A stretch of 64,000 bases of DNA from contig NZ_QPCG01000001.1 of assembly GCF_003351025.1 (NCBI RefSeq), positions 751,949 to 815,948 on the forward strand, read 5' to 3'. Position 1 is the stretch's first letter, and each line of letters begins with the position of its first letter. The stretch comes from Mucilaginibacter endophyticus (GTDB taxonomy: Bacteria; Bacteroidota; Bacteroidia; Sphingobacteriales; Sphingobacteriaceae). A program made the translations under genes and the position numbers. Below the pieces are notes generated by a model. The model had not been told where the DNA came from and ran no database searches. It worked only from the letters and a program-made list of their open reading frames with translations. Shown piece after piece: positions 55,572-64,000 of this stretch.

Positions 55572-58500
55572 ATGAATTTTCGTTTACGAAGGCCCATCCC
55601 ATGGGGTAAAATCATGAAGATCACTTTTAGCCAGGTCCTGATAGCAATAATGGTAAGCAGCATGACTTACGCAAGCCCAATTAAAGCTCAGGGTATACTT
55701 AACAAAAAGGTAAATGTTACGCTCAGCAACACAACTATGCTTGAGGCTTTACAGTACCTTCAAAAAAATAACAATGTAAAGTTTATTTACAGCGCCAGCT
55801 CACTGGATGCTGATAAACACTTTTCATTAGATATCAATAACCAAACATTAAAAACCGTACTTGACCAGGTGTTTAAAAACAACGGCATCAATTACGATGT
55901 AATGAACGATAGGGTAGTGCTTGAAAAAAAGGCTGCTACCACGCCAACTGTTAACGCCGCTGAGCCAGGTGTAGTAATCACCGAGCAGGCTGCCGCTAAC
56001 GTTACCATTACAGGTAAAATCACCGATAACACAGGTCAGCCTGTACCGGGAGCTACCATTACCGAAAAAGGTACTACAAATGGTATCACAGCTGGTGCCG
56101 ATGGTGGCTTTAAATTGTCGGTTGCTGGTCCGCAATCTGTTATCGTAGTGCAGTTTATCGGCTACGCCAAACAGGAAATTGTAGTTGGTAATCAAACTGT
56201 TATCAACGTTGTATTGGCCGAAGATGTGAAAGCCATTAACGAAGTTGTAGTTGTAGGTTATGGTACCCAGAAAAAGGTAACGGTTACCGGTGCTATCAGC
56301 AGCGTTAAAGCGAGCGATCTGCAGGATCAACAGGTTACCCGTGTTGACGACGCGCTTCGCGGTCGTGTAACCGGTGTTAGCGTTGTGCAAAGCTCTGGTT
56401 CTCCAGGTTCTTCGCCTCAAATTAGGGTGAGGGGTGTTACTTCAAGGTTAAACAGCGATCCGCTATATGTTATCGACGGTATTGTGGTTGATAATGGCGG
56501 TTTAGATAACGTTAACCCTAATGATGTTGAATCAATTGAGGTGTTGAAAGATGCTTCTGCCGCTATTTACGGTTCACGTTCATCAAACGGTGTAATCATT
56601 GTAACTACCAAAAAAGGTAAAAAAGGTGATGCGCAGATATCTTATAACGGCTACGTAGGTATCCAGTCGCCGGTTAGCAAAGTTAAATTGGCTAATGCTT
56701 CTCAATATGCTACTTTAAGGAATGAGTCTAAAACAAATGATGGTGCAGCGGCTCCTTTTGCTAACCCGGCATCATTTGGTACGGGTACCAACTGGCAGGA
56801 TCAGATTTTTGATAACAATGCGCTTATCCAAAATCATAACCTGAACATCAGTGGTGCATCTGAAAAAGCCAACTATTACACTTCATTCGGTTACCTTGAT
56901 CAGCAAGGTGTGGTAATGCCGGAGATTTCAGGTTACAAAAAGTTTAACTTTACTGTTAATACTTCATACAAGCCTAAAAAATGGTTAACCATTGGCGAAA
57001 ACTTTACTTACTCATATACCAAAAACAAAGCTTTCGGTAATACCAACAGCGTATTTGGTGGCCCGTTAAGTTCATCGTTAAACCTTGATCCTATTACCCC
57101 GGTTACTGTTAGTGATATTAACGGTCAGCCAAATGTTAGTGATTATCAGAAAGCAAATATCATCCGTAACGGACAAGGTTTGCCTTACGGTATATCTGGT
57201 TATGTTGGGCAGGAGATCACCAACCCATTGGCTTATGCTCAAACTGTTTTGGGTAACTATAGCGATGCTACAAACTTATTAGGTAGTGCTTTTGTTGAAG
57301 TTGAACCAATTCAGGGCTTAAAATTAAGGTCGCAGATTAGTGCAAAACAAGCGTACTACGGCTCTGACGGTTTTACGCCTTTGTACTATCTTAACTCAAG
57401 TACATCAAATACTACAACCAACCAAACCCAGGCCTACAACAGGAACTTATCATGGAACGTAGATAATACTATTACCTACACCCGTTCTTTTGGTAAAAAC
57501 AACCTGACAGCTTTGGTAGGTACAAGTGCTCAAAAAACCACTGCTTCAGGCTTGCAAGGCTCATTCTTAGGCGAACCTGCAACTTCACTTGCCGACGCGT
57601 CGATACTTTACGCTTTACCTGCAGCAAACAGGATTGCGGCAAGCGCGCTTGGTTTAGATGATGTGCAGCCACATACCCTTGCTTCATACTTTGGCAGGGT
57701 TACTTATGATTACGATCAGAAATACCTTTTCTCTGGTATCATCCGTCGTGATGGTTCATCACGCTTTGGTGCTAACCACCTTTACGGTACATTCCCTGCC
57801 GGTCAGGTTGGTTACGTAGTAAGCCGTGAAGACTGGTTCCCTAAAAATACTTTTGTTGATTTCTTCAAACTACGTGCTTCATACGGTTCTGTAGGTAATG
57901 AGAGGGCCCTTGGGCCGTTCAGGTATGCTGCAACAATCGGTAGCGGTCGTAACGCCATTTTTGGTGACGCCGTGGGTATTGGTTACAGTCCTAACCAGCC
58001 GCCTAACCCTAACCTGAAATGGGAAGAAACCCATACTACAGATATCGGTTTCGACGCGACATTGTTCAATAACCTGAGCGTAACTTTTGATGTGTACAAA
58101 AAGCTTACAAAAGGCATGTTACAGGATGTGCAGTTGCCTTCATACGCTGGTTTTGCAGGCCAACCATCTGATAACGTTGGTGACATGGAAAACAAAGGTG
58201 TGGAGTTAAGCCTTAACTATACCAACAAAATCGGTGAGTTTAATTACAGCGTTGGCGGTAACATTTCATACAACAAAAATACAGTAGTAAGCTTGGGTAA
58301 CCAGATTGATCACTTTAATCAGGGTACAGTGCAAAGCAGCACTTATGAAATTGGCCGTATCACGCCAGGTCAGCCTATCGGCGAGTTTTATGGTTTCAAA
58401 GAGTTAGGCGTGTTCCATTCACAGGCCGAGATTAATGCTTATACCAAAAATGGTCAATTGATACAGCCAAATGCTAAGCCAGGCGACTTTAAATGGCAGG

Positions 58501-59030
58501 ATACAGATGGTGACGGCAAAATCACCCAAGCCGACCGTCAGTTTTTGGGTAATCCGCTGCCTACATTTACTTATGGTATTAACTTTAATGCTAACTACAA
58601 AAACTTTGATATCAAATTATTTGGACAAGGTGTTTGGGGCAACAAAATTTACCAGGCTTACCGCAGGTTAGATATCCCATCTGCAAACTATCCTATTGCA
58701 GCACTTAACGCGTGGACGCCTGATAACAGCGGTAGTAATTATCCGCGTTTAAGTGATGCCGATCCTAATAACAACTTTAAAAACCCGTCAAATTTCTACC
58801 TGCAAAGCGGCGCTTACTTCCGTATAAAAACTTTGCAGTTAGGTTACAATTTGCCTGCAACATGGTTGAAATCAGCTGATATTAAAAGGGTAAGGGTATT
58901 CCTGAGCAGCAATAACCTGGTAACTATTACAGGTTACAAAGGCTTTGATCCGGAAATAAGCGGCGGCATTGATATGGGTCTTTATCCTCAGGCCCGCACT
59001 TTTATGGCTGGTTTGGATATCACTTTATAA
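55572..59030 (+). CDS. SusC/RagA family TonB-dependent receptor with STN domain
   Basis: 1152 residues from ATG 55572; a GTG at 55521 lies inside the hairpin above and is rejected. Signal segment (MKITFSQVLIAIMVSSMTYA), STN domain ~38-112 (VTLSNTTMLEALQYLQKNNN), regulatory domain ~140-225 (GQPVPGATITEKGTTNG), EVVVVGYGTQKKVTVTGAIS, plug, barrel. Imports glycans with the SusD 18 nt downstream and signals to the upstream FecR. Confidence 0.95.
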   Translation: MNFRLRRPIPWGKIMKITFSQVLIAIMVSSMTYASPIKAQGILNKKVNVTLSNTTMLEALQYLQKNNNVKFIYSASSLDADKHFSLDINNQTLKTVLDQVFKNNGINYDVMNDRVVLEKKAATTPTVNAAEPGVVITEQAAANVTITGKITDNTGQPVPGATITEKGTTNGITAGADGGFKLSVAGPQSVIVVQFIGYAKQEIVVGNQTVINVVLAEDVKAINEVVVVGYGTQKKVTVTGAISSVKASDLQDQQVTRVDDALRGRVTGVSVVQSSGSPGSSPQIRVRGVTSRLNSDPLYVIDGIVVDNGGLDNVNPNDVESIEVLKDASAAIYGSRSSNGVIIVTTKKGKKGDAQISYNGYVGIQSPVSKVKLANASQYATLRNESKTNDGAAAPFANPASFGTGTNWQDQIFDNNALIQNHNLNISGASEKANYYTSFGYLDQQGVVMPEISGYKKFNFTVNTSYKPKKWLTIGENFTYSYTKNKAFGNTNSVFGGPLSSSLNLDPITPVTVSDINGQPNVSDYQKANIIRNGQGLPYGISGYVGQEITNPLAYAQTVLGNYSDATNLLGSAFVEVEPIQGLKLRSQISAKQAYYGSDGFTPLYYLNSSTSNTTTNQTQAYNRNLSWNVDNTITYTRSFGKNNLTALVGTSAQKTTASGLQGSFLGEPATSLADASILYALPAANRIAASALGLDDVQPHTLASYFGRVTYDYDQKYLFSGIIRRDGSSRFGANHLYGTFPAGQVGYVVSREDWFPKNTFVDFFKLRASYGSVGNERALGPFRYAATIGSGRNAIFGDAVGIGYSPNQPPNPNLKWEETHTTDIGFDATLFNNLSVTFDVYKKLTKGMLQDVQLPSYAGFAGQPSDNVGDMENKGVELSLNYTNKIGEFNYSVGGNISYNKNTVVSLGNQIDHFNQGTVQSSTYEIGRITPGQPIGEFYGFKELGVFHSQAEINAYTKNGQLIQPNAKPGDFKWQDTDGDGKITQADRQFLGNPLPTFTYGINFNANYKNFDIKLFGQGVWGNKIYQAYRRLDIPSANYPIAALNAWTPDNSGSNYPRLSDADPNNNFKNPSNFYLQSGAYFRIKTLQLGYNLPATWLKSADIKRVRVFLSSNNLVTITGYKGFDPEISGGIDMGLYPQARTFMAGLDITL

Positions 59031-59048
59031 TAACAAATTACAATTATC

Positions 59049-60545
59049 ATGAAATCGAAACATATAATATATACAGGGTTGGCTTTGATGGGAATGGGTG
59101 CCATGGTATCGTGCAAAAAATCATTCCTTGAACTGCAGCCCAAAGGGCAGTTTTTAGAATCAAACTATTATGCAAATCCTGATGAGGCTTTTGCAGCGGT
59201 AATTGCTGCTTATGACCCTTTGGTAACTGAAACCGGTGGTATCGATAATACTTATTCTGATCCGCTTGGTGCATTAAACGCAGCTTCTGACGATTGTTTT
59301 GCAGGCGGTGGTAGCGCATCAGACGTTACTCAGTGGCAGGTAATCAACAATTATACATTAACGCCGGCACAAGGTCCTCAAAATCAATTTTGGGCAATCA
59401 ATTTTCAGGGTGTTAACCGTACCGATGTATTGTTGGAAAACTTGCCTAAAGTACCGGGCCTGAGCGCTGATTTGTTAAAACGCTATACTGCCGAAGGTCA
59501 GTTTTTGCGTGCACACTATTATTTTGACCTGGTTAGGTTATTTAAAAACGTGCCTTTAATTCTTAACTCATTAAACCTGACTAACGTATACGACCAGGTA
59601 CAGGCTACTCCAGAAGCTGTTTACACTCAAATTGAAACCGATTTGAAAGCGGCTATCCCGGGTTTACCTGCTACTGTACCTACAAGTGATGGCGGCCGTG
59701 TAACACAAGGCGCAGCCAAAGCTTTATTGGGCAAAGTTTATCTGTACGAAAAGAAATGGGCAGATGCAGCTACCATGCTGAAAGATGTGAACACCAACTA
59801 TGGTTATAAATTGTTATCGAATTACGGTGCGATTTTCAGCCCAACAAATAAGTTCAACAGTGAGTCGATTTTTGAACTGGTACACTCAGGTACACAAAGC
59901 TATACCTGGGCCAACTGGGATCAGTTTAAATCAAATATTTATACCCAAATGATTGGCCCGCGTAGCTATACCGGCCCAATTTATTATGGTGGTGGTTATG
60001 GTTTTAACCCGGTAACAACCCAACTGGCTACTGCTTTAAAAGGCGACCCACGTTATGGTTATACTGTTGTTAACATCGACAGCTTAACTAAAGCTACCAA
60101 AACCAGTTATTCGCCAAGTTATCAGAATACCGGTTACTTTATCCAAAAATATGCGCCGGTGTTGGCTAACAAAGTTACAACAGGTACAACCGATTTGAAC
60201 TGGCCTAATGACTACATCGAGATCCGTTTGGCTGATACCTACCTGATGGAAGCTGAAGCTAACCTGAATGGCGGTGGCGACCAAAGCCGTGCACAAACTT
60301 TGCTTGACGCAGTGCGTACTCGTGTTGGCTTAGCCTCAAAACCTGCTACGCTTCAAAATATCTATGACGAGCGCAGGCTTGAACTGGCTACAGAAGGTCA
60401 CCGTTGGTTTGACCTTGTACGTTGGGGCCAGGCACCATCAGTACTTGCATTTAAAGGCTTTAAAGCAGGTGTAAACGAGATATTGCCTATCCCGTTAAAC
60501 GAAACGCTTAACGGCACCAAAATCAAACAAAACCCAGGTTATTAA
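59049..60545 (+). CDS. RagB/SusD family outer-membrane lipoprotein
   Basis: 498 residues. Lipobox AMVSC (Cys22) followed by KKSFLELQPKGQF. SusD helical fold with C-terminal YDERRLELATEGHRWFDLVRWGQA and end PIPLNE...QNPGY. Lid subunit for the SusC upstream. Last gene of the unit, with a strong terminator 18 nt later. No hydrolase follows, so the glycan cannot be inferred. Confidence 0.95.
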   Translation: MKSKHIIYTGLALMGMGAMVSCKKSFLELQPKGQFLESNYYANPDEAFAAVIAAYDPLVTETGGIDNTYSDPLGALNAASDDCFAGGGSASDVTQWQVINNYTLTPAQGPQNQFWAINFQGVNRTDVLLENLPKVPGLSADLLKRYTAEGQFLRAHYYFDLVRLFKNVPLILNSLNLTNVYDQVQATPEAVYTQIETDLKAAIPGLPATVPTSDGGRVTQGAAKALLGKVYLYEKKWADAATMLKDVNTNYGYKLLSNYGAIFSPTNKFNSESIFELVHSGTQSYTWANWDQFKSNIYTQMIGPRSYTGPIYYGGGYGFNPVTTQLATALKGDPRYGYTVVNIDSLTKATKTSYSPSYQNTGYFIQKYAPVLANKVTTGTTDLNWPNDYIEIRLADTYLMEAEANLNGGGDQSRAQTLLDAVRTRVGLASKPATLQNIYDERRLELATEGHRWFDLVRWGQAPSVLAFKGFKAGVNEILPIPLNETLNGTKIKQNPGY

Positions 60546-60562
60546 TTTAACCGGTAATTAAT

Positions 60563-60595
60563 AAAAAGGCTGTCATGTTACATGGCAGCCTTTTT
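60563..60595 (+). terminator. rho-independent terminator
   Basis: AAAAAGGCTG / CAGCCTTTTT arms with inner CATG/CATG pairing, followed by ATCTT. Closes the second SusCD locus. Confidence 0.85.
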
Positions 60596-60647
60596 ATCTT
60601 TATATGGAGGGGTATTGCATTTCCTCGTCAGGTTTATAAGTAATATT

Positions 60648-61883
60648 ATGCTTAAGCAGCGCACATTCTTTTTGGCTTTGTTGTTACTGATACCTTTGAG
60701 TTTCTTACTGGTGCAGTGCTTTAGCGATAAGCCGCAGGATCCAAGGGCAGAGATCTTTGCCGGATCGGCAAGTTGTGAGAAATGCCATAAGGATGTTTAT
60801 AATAGTTACCTGCATACAGCGCACTATCTTTCTTCACGGCCAACATCTGCTGAAATTGTACACGGGAGTTTCGATTCGAATAGAAACACGTTGCAATATG
60901 CCGATGGTACTGTTGTTAAAATGGAAAAGCGTAACGGCGAGCTTTACCAGGTAAGCTATACCAACAATAAAGAAACTGTTGCCCATAAAATGGATATTAC
61001 TTTTGGGGTAAACAAGGCGCAAACCTATATGTACTGGCAGGATAAGCAGTTGTTTGAATTGCCGGTATCCTATTTTAATACGGTACATGGTTGGGCAAAC
61101 AGCCCTGGTTATGATGGTACTAAGCCAGATTTTAACCGCCCAATTTTGCAAAGATGTTTTGAGTGCCACGCATCATTCATCAGGCAGGCATCGCAACAAA
61201 ATATAGATCTGCAAAACCGCAAGATCGAGTTTGAGCCGGCATCTATCATTTATGGTATCGACTGCGAACGTTGCCATGGCCCGGCAGCTAACCACGTGAA
61301 TTATCATGAGGCGTATCCTGAAGAAAAGACCGCTAAATATATCACCCGGTTTGCTTCGCTTACCCGCGCTCAAAAAATGGATGCCTGCGGGGTGTGCCAC
61401 TCAAGCAGCAAACAGGCGTTCCAGCTATCAACCTTTAAATTTAAAATGGGAGATACTCTGGCCCGTTTCAAGGAGCCCGATTATTTAAATATACAAACCA
61501 ACGCGGCTTCGCTTGATGTGCATGGTAACCAGAATGGGTTACTAACGGCCAGCAAGTGTTATTTAATGAGCAATATGGATTGCAGTACCTGTCATAACAC
61601 GCACGTAAATAATGGCGGTAATCTTGCCCTGTACTCAAAAAAATGCATGAGCTGCCACACCGAAGCCAACCATAACCTGTGCAAGGTTGCACCTAAGTTA
61701 AGTGCCATGATGCAAAATAATTGTATTGATTGCCACATGCCGCTTAAACCATCAAATACAATCGCGGTTAATGATACTTCAGGTAAAAGTTCATCACCTT
61801 ACCTGGTGCGTACCCATCGCATCGCTATTTATCCAAACGAGACCAAGAAGATCCTTGCGTTTCTGAATACAGCCGGTAAATAG
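60648..61883 (+). CDS. multiheme cytochrome c (seven CxxCH)
   Basis: 411 residues from ATG 60648 (MLKQRTFFLALLLLIPLSFL); a start at 60582 would lie inside the terminator. Signal or membrane anchor with a possible lipid-linked Cys in LLVQCFSDK. Seven heme-binding motifs are visible: CEKCH, CFECH, CERCH, CGVCH, CSTCH, CMSCH and CIDCH. The layout (ASCEKCHKDVYNSYLHTAHY at the start) recalls cytochrome c554-like families. Likely a periplasmic or envelope electron carrier. No oxidoreductase partner is adjacent. Confidence 0.9.
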   Translation: MLKQRTFFLALLLLIPLSFLLVQCFSDKPQDPRAEIFAGSASCEKCHKDVYNSYLHTAHYLSSRPTSAEIVHGSFDSNRNTLQYADGTVVKMEKRNGELYQVSYTNNKETVAHKMDITFGVNKAQTYMYWQDKQLFELPVSYFNTVHGWANSPGYDGTKPDFNRPILQRCFECHASFIRQASQQNIDLQNRKIEFEPASIIYGIDCERCHGPAANHVNYHEAYPEEKTAKYITRFASLTRAQKMDACGVCHSSSKQAFQLSTFKFKMGDTLARFKEPDYLNIQTNAASLDVHGNQNGLLTASKCYLMSNMDCSTCHNTHVNNGGNLALYSKKCMSCHTEANHNLCKVAPKLSAMMQNNCIDCHMPLKPSNTIAVNDTSGKSSSPYLVRTHRIAIYPNETKKILAFLNTAGK

Positions 61884-61906
61884 CTTTATTTGGGTAAATA
61901 AACCAA

Positions 61907-61942
61907 GAAATGTCATTGCGAGGAACGAAGCAATGACATTTC
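61907..61942. repeat. short derivative of the TGTCATTGCGAGG repeat, terminator-like
   Basis: GAAATGTCATTGC / GCAATGACATTTC perfect 13-bp stem with loop GAGGAACGAA, followed by TTTTT. It matches the outer ends of the element at 13014-13107 with its middle deleted. Probably also terminates the cytochrome transcript. Confidence 0.65.
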
Positions 61943-61969
61943 TTTTTCTAATGGGTGTGGCTACTTTAG

Positions 61970-61989
61970 AAAGTGATTACGATCACTTT
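61970..61989. promoter_or_regulatory. Crp/Fnr-like palindrome
   Basis: AAAGTGAT-TACG-ATCACTTT, containing GTGA-N6-TCAC as in Crp/Fnr-superfamily operators. It lies 71 nt before the small membrane protein start. The arms plus the following T-run could alternatively be a weak terminator of the cytochrome gene. Confidence 0.4.
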
Positions 61990-62059
61990 TTTAACGTTCT
62001 CTGGTCATGGCACGGCTGAGCCGTTCAGGCCATCTTTGTATCATTAAAAGATAACAATC

Positions 62060-62416
62060 ATGGCAACTTTAAAAATAAATGCTCCTGAATGGACCGCTGC
62101 AAATACCAATACCGCTAATATTAAAGCCAATAACAATATCTGGACTAAACTAATAGCCTTTGCCGATAGCCAGGCTCCTAATAAAACCATCTGGTTTATG
62201 TTTTCTCTTGTTTCACAGGGTGTTCTTTTTCTGCCTATACCAGCTTTTCTGCTCTATTACTATAATGCTCCTATAGCTATACTGGCTGTTACACTTGTCC
62301 TGTTCTTTGGTAACATTATAGCCGGCATGGGTGGTTTAGGCATCCGGAGCTTACTCGGTTTGTTTGCATTCAGCGTTTTGGTACATATTACCATGTTGCT
62401 GGTATTCATGCTATAA
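62060..62416 (+). CDS. small hypothetical membrane protein
   Basis: 118 residues. A hydrophilic N-terminal ~35 residues (Asn/Thr-rich, NTANIKANNNIWTK) precedes three to four membrane helices from residue ~40 to the end (WFMFSLVSQGVLFLPIPAFLLYYY ... GLFAFSVLVHITMLLVFML). Not recognised. Monocistronic, with a Crp/Fnr-like palindrome upstream and a clear terminator downstream. Confidence 0.65.
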   Translation: MATLKINAPEWTAANTNTANIKANNNIWTKLIAFADSQAPNKTIWFMFSLVSQGVLFLPIPAFLLYYYNAPIAILAVTLVLFFGNIIAGMGGLGIRSLLGLFAFSVLVHITMLLVFML

Positions 62417-62453
62417 ATATCGCTTATTTTACCCCTAATTAAATATTGTGCTG

Positions 62454-62487
62454 AAAAGCCGCCGGGAGCGAAACCGGCGGCTTTATT
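62454..62487 (+). terminator. rho-independent terminator
   Basis: AAAGCCGCCGG / CCGGCGGCTTT perfect 11-bp stem with an 8-nt loop, followed by ATTAT. Lies 38 nt after the small membrane protein gene. Confidence 0.8.
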
Positions 62488-62543
62488 ATGTTAAAAACTA
62501 TAGTGCGTACGTGTTTTATGGTTTCAAATTCCCCGTAGGGGAT

Positions 62544-62690
62544 ACCTGTTTGTAGCAAAAATCAAAGTAATAACCTTTTGCCTCGTAGGGGCTACCCTGG
62601 CGAATATGGTGAATATTGGGTTGCACCTACGGCGCAAAATATTTTTCGAGCGGTGGTCTACAAACAGGTAGCGCCTAAGGGCGCAAGCTG
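62544..62690. repeat. dispersed inverted repeat (ACCTGTTTGTAG ends)
   Basis: ACCTGTTTGTAG at 62544-62555 and CTACAAACAGGT at 62658-62669 are perfect inverted ends. The inside holds CCTCGTAGGGGCTACC and CACCTACGGCGC, and GCGCCTAAGGGCGC follows. The pattern matches noncoding repeats widespread in Bacteroidota genomes. No ORF inside. Confidence 0.6.
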
Positions 62691-62760
62691 TTACTGTTTA
62701 TATGTTATCTTTTTTATAGTTGGGAGGCGTTAAGGCAGGACAAATGCAAGATCTTGATGT

Positions 62761-62813
62761 AGCAGTAATAAAAAGGGGGTTGTGCTGTGCACAATCCCCT
62801 TTTTATTACTGCT
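62761..62813. terminator. 25-bp hairpin, bidirectional terminator
   Basis: Left arm 62761-62785 and right arm 62789-62813 pair over 25 bp with only one G-U and a 3-nt loop (TGT). Central AAAAAGGGG / CCCCTTTTT gives T-rich exits both ways. Adjoins the osmC 3' end at 62825. Confidence 0.8.
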
Positions 62814-62824
62814 ATTGAACGAAA

Positions 62825-63244
62825 TTAAGCGTAAGTAACTTCTAAACTAATTGGCACGCTCAATGCTTTTGAAATAATGCAATTAGCTTTGGCGCCTTCT
62901 GCAATTGCTTTAAACTGTTCTTCAGACACGCCGTCAATTGCAGCTCCTTTTAATTGCAAAAGTATGCCGGTTACTTCTAAAGCCTGCATATCCAGATCAA
63001 GGATAGCATCAGTAGTTAAGTCGTTAGGTGTGAAGCCTGCCTGGGTTAAAGCAGCGCCAACAGCCATAGTGAAACAGCCTGCATGAGCAGCAGCCAATAA
63101 CTCTTCAGGGTTGGTGCCAATGCCATCGGCAAAGCGGGTTTTAAATGAATACTGGGTTTTGTTTAATACAGTACTTTGGGTAGTGATTTCTCCCTGACCT
63201 GCCTGTAATGTACCGTTCCAATGTGCGTTTGCTGTACGTTTCAT
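62825..63244 (-). CDS. osmC: OsmC family peroxiredoxin-like protein
   Basis: 139 residues, normal OsmC length. The two redox cysteines sit in [15 protein letters not shown] and [12 protein letters not shown], at the expected places, with the Arg-containing N-terminal strand ([16 protein letters not shown]). Reduces organic hydroperoxides in the cytoplasm. Expressed as the gene after an Old Yellow Enzyme gene on the same strand, separated by a 111-nt repeat-bearing spacer. Confidence 0.92.
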   Translation of the reverse strand: MKRTANAHWNGTLQAGQGEITTQSTVLNKTQYSFKTRFADGIGTNPEELLAAAHAGCFTMAVGAALTQAGFTPNDLTTDAILDLDMQALEVTGILLQLKGAAIDGVSEEQFKAIAEGAKANCIISKALSVPISLEVTYA

Positions 63245-63260
63245 AGTGTGTTGTTTTATA

Positions 63261-63354
63261 TTAGTTCATAGTTTATGGTTCATAGTTCATGGTTTGATTT
63301 TTAGGTAATAGTTTTAGGTTTTGCTATGAACCATGAACTATTAGCCATTAACCA
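63261..63354. repeat. inverted repeat of TATGAACTATGAACC units
   Basis: Left part repeats TAGTTCATAGTT-TATGGTTCATAGTTCATGG, and right part (63323-63354) carries TATGAACCATGAACTA. The arms can pair into a long AT-rich hairpin between the OYE and osmC genes. This is a simple-sequence type of intergenic repeat seen in many Bacteroidota. Confidence 0.6.
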
Positions 63355-63355
63355 A

Positions 63356-64000
63356 TTAATGCCATTTGGCCCGTTCATATTGTACCGGCCATTTTATTTC
63401 TTCGCCAAGCTCGTGCGCCGCGCGTAGGGCAAAATGCGGATCACGGAGCATTTCCCTTGCAAAAAACACCAGATCGGCACGTTCATTTTTTATAATTTCA
63501 TTGGCCTGGTCAGATTTGGTGATCAAACCTACGGTACCTGTAAGTATACCGCTTTCTTTTTTAACTTTCTCAGCAAATTCAACTTGATAACCTGGTATTA
63601 ATGGAATTTTAACATTTGGTATGTTGCCGCCTGTTGAGCAGTCTACAAGGTCAACGCCTTTATCCTTTAAGATTTTGGCCAAAGTTACTGAATCATCGAC
63701 GCTCCAGCCACCGTCTACCCATTCGGTTGCCGAAATACGTACAAATAGCAGGTTTTCTTCGGGCCATACCTGCTTGATATCTTCGATGATCTCAAGCAAT
63801 AAGCGGATCCGGTTTTCAAAACTGCCGCCATATTCATCTGTACGATGATTGCTGAATGGCGAAAGGAACTGGTTGATGAGATAACCATGGGCTCCATGCA
63901 ATTCAATCGCCTGGAAACCGGCGGCTATTGCTCTTACAGCAGCGGCTTTAAAATCGGCTTTCACTTTTTCAATACCTGCCTTATCCAGTGCTATCGGAGC
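63356..64000 (-). CDS. NADH:flavin oxidoreductase / Old Yellow Enzyme family (YqjM-like), 5' end cut off
   Basis: The last 215 codons are inside the window; the frame is open through the right edge, so the GTG at 63964 is internal. Signatures: [32 protein letters not shown] (FMN/substrate His pair region), RISATEW, then [20 protein letters not shown] at the phosphate-binding end. YqjM-type enzymes reduce alpha,beta-unsaturated carbonyls using NAD(P)H and FMN in the cytoplasm. Followed by osmC, fitting a shared oxidative or electrophile stress role. Confidence 0.93.
   Translation of the reverse strand, partial: APIALDKAGIEKVKADFKAAAVRAIAAGFQAIELHGAHGYLINQFLSPFSNHRTDEYGGSFENRIRLLLEIIEDIKQVWPEENLLFVRISATEWVDGGWSVDDSVTLAKILKDKGVDLVDCSTGGNIPNVKIPLIPGYQVEFAEKVKKESGILTGTVGLITKSDQANEIIKNERADLVFFAREMLRDPHFALRAAHELGEEIKWPVQYERAKWH

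Noticed and set aside
55848-56420. 190-codon minus-strand ORF
   Set aside because: Antisense to the STN and plug region of SusC; the composition is that of a shadow frame.
60582-60647. Upstream start for the multiheme cytochrome
   Set aside because: It sits inside the SusD terminator stem; ATG 60648 begins directly at a clean signal sequence.
1-64000. CRISPR arrays, tRNA/rRNA genes, integrases, IS transposases
   Set aside because: None seen on either strand. The repeats found are short palindromic elements, not spacer-repeat arrays.

Overview
The window looks like chromosomal DNA of a Bacteroidota bacterium, most likely a soil or plant-associated Sphingobacteriaceae member of the Mucilaginibacter/Pedobacter type. 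The taxonomic call is inference. It rests on three SusC/SusD pairs, FecR anti-sigma factors with ECF sigma factors, STN-bearing TonB receptors, many small lipoproteins, Bacteroidota-type TAnnTTTG promoter elements, and dispersed short palindromic repeats typical of the phylum. No rRNA, tRNA, CRISPR array, transposase or phage gene was seen.

1-24.4 kb is a mixed, mostly housekeeping and stress region. It holds the 3' end of an alpha-L-fucosidase, a DUF2027/Smr protein, an M1 aminopeptidase, YtxH and cold-shock proteins, a GAF-PAS protein with a kinase phosphoacceptor domain but no ATPase domain, and a HAD phosphatase. The lysine pathway pair lysC-lysA follows, with lysC between two inverted copies of a dispersed repeat. 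Next come a sigma factor / small overlapping protein / ClpP-like trio, a secreted creatininase-family enzyme, a TPR histidine kinase, a Nudix-type regulator with a dead Nudix box, YjbQ, a frameshifted VOC gene, a Tat-exported TIM-barrel protein, a TPM-domain protein and an acyltransferase.

24.7-43.7 kb is the first glycan-uptake locus. An orphan ECF sigma gene (24719) is separated from its likely partner FecR (31060) by a minus-strand block (SDR, AraC regulator, epimerase, ABC permease). FecR is followed by SusC-SusD-SusC-SusD and a DUF1735-type surface lipoprotein, closed by a terminator. No glycoside hydrolase lies inside this block.

43.9-50.5 kb carries a secreted alpha/beta hydrolase, an unrecognised membrane protein, and a GH9 glycosidase. 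Three bases after the GH9 gene lies a signal-peptide-bearing cellobiose-2-epimerase-like protein, so the pair probably acts on beta-glucan-type oligosaccharides outside the cytoplasm.

51-60.5 kb is the second sigma/FecR/SusCD locus. The ECF sigma (50978) and FecR (54331) are again separated, here by a Cys-rich small protein and a TonB receptor of probable metal or siderophore type. STN-SusC and SusD follow.

60.6-64 kb holds a seven-heme cytochrome c, a small membrane protein behind a Crp/Fnr-like palindrome, an OsmC peroxidase and the 3' part of an Old Yellow Enzyme gene cut by the window end. The most interesting points are the split sigma/FecR pairs, the ClpP paralog lacking its triad Asp next to a sigma factor, the exported epimerase-GH9 pair, and several well-formed palindromic elements.
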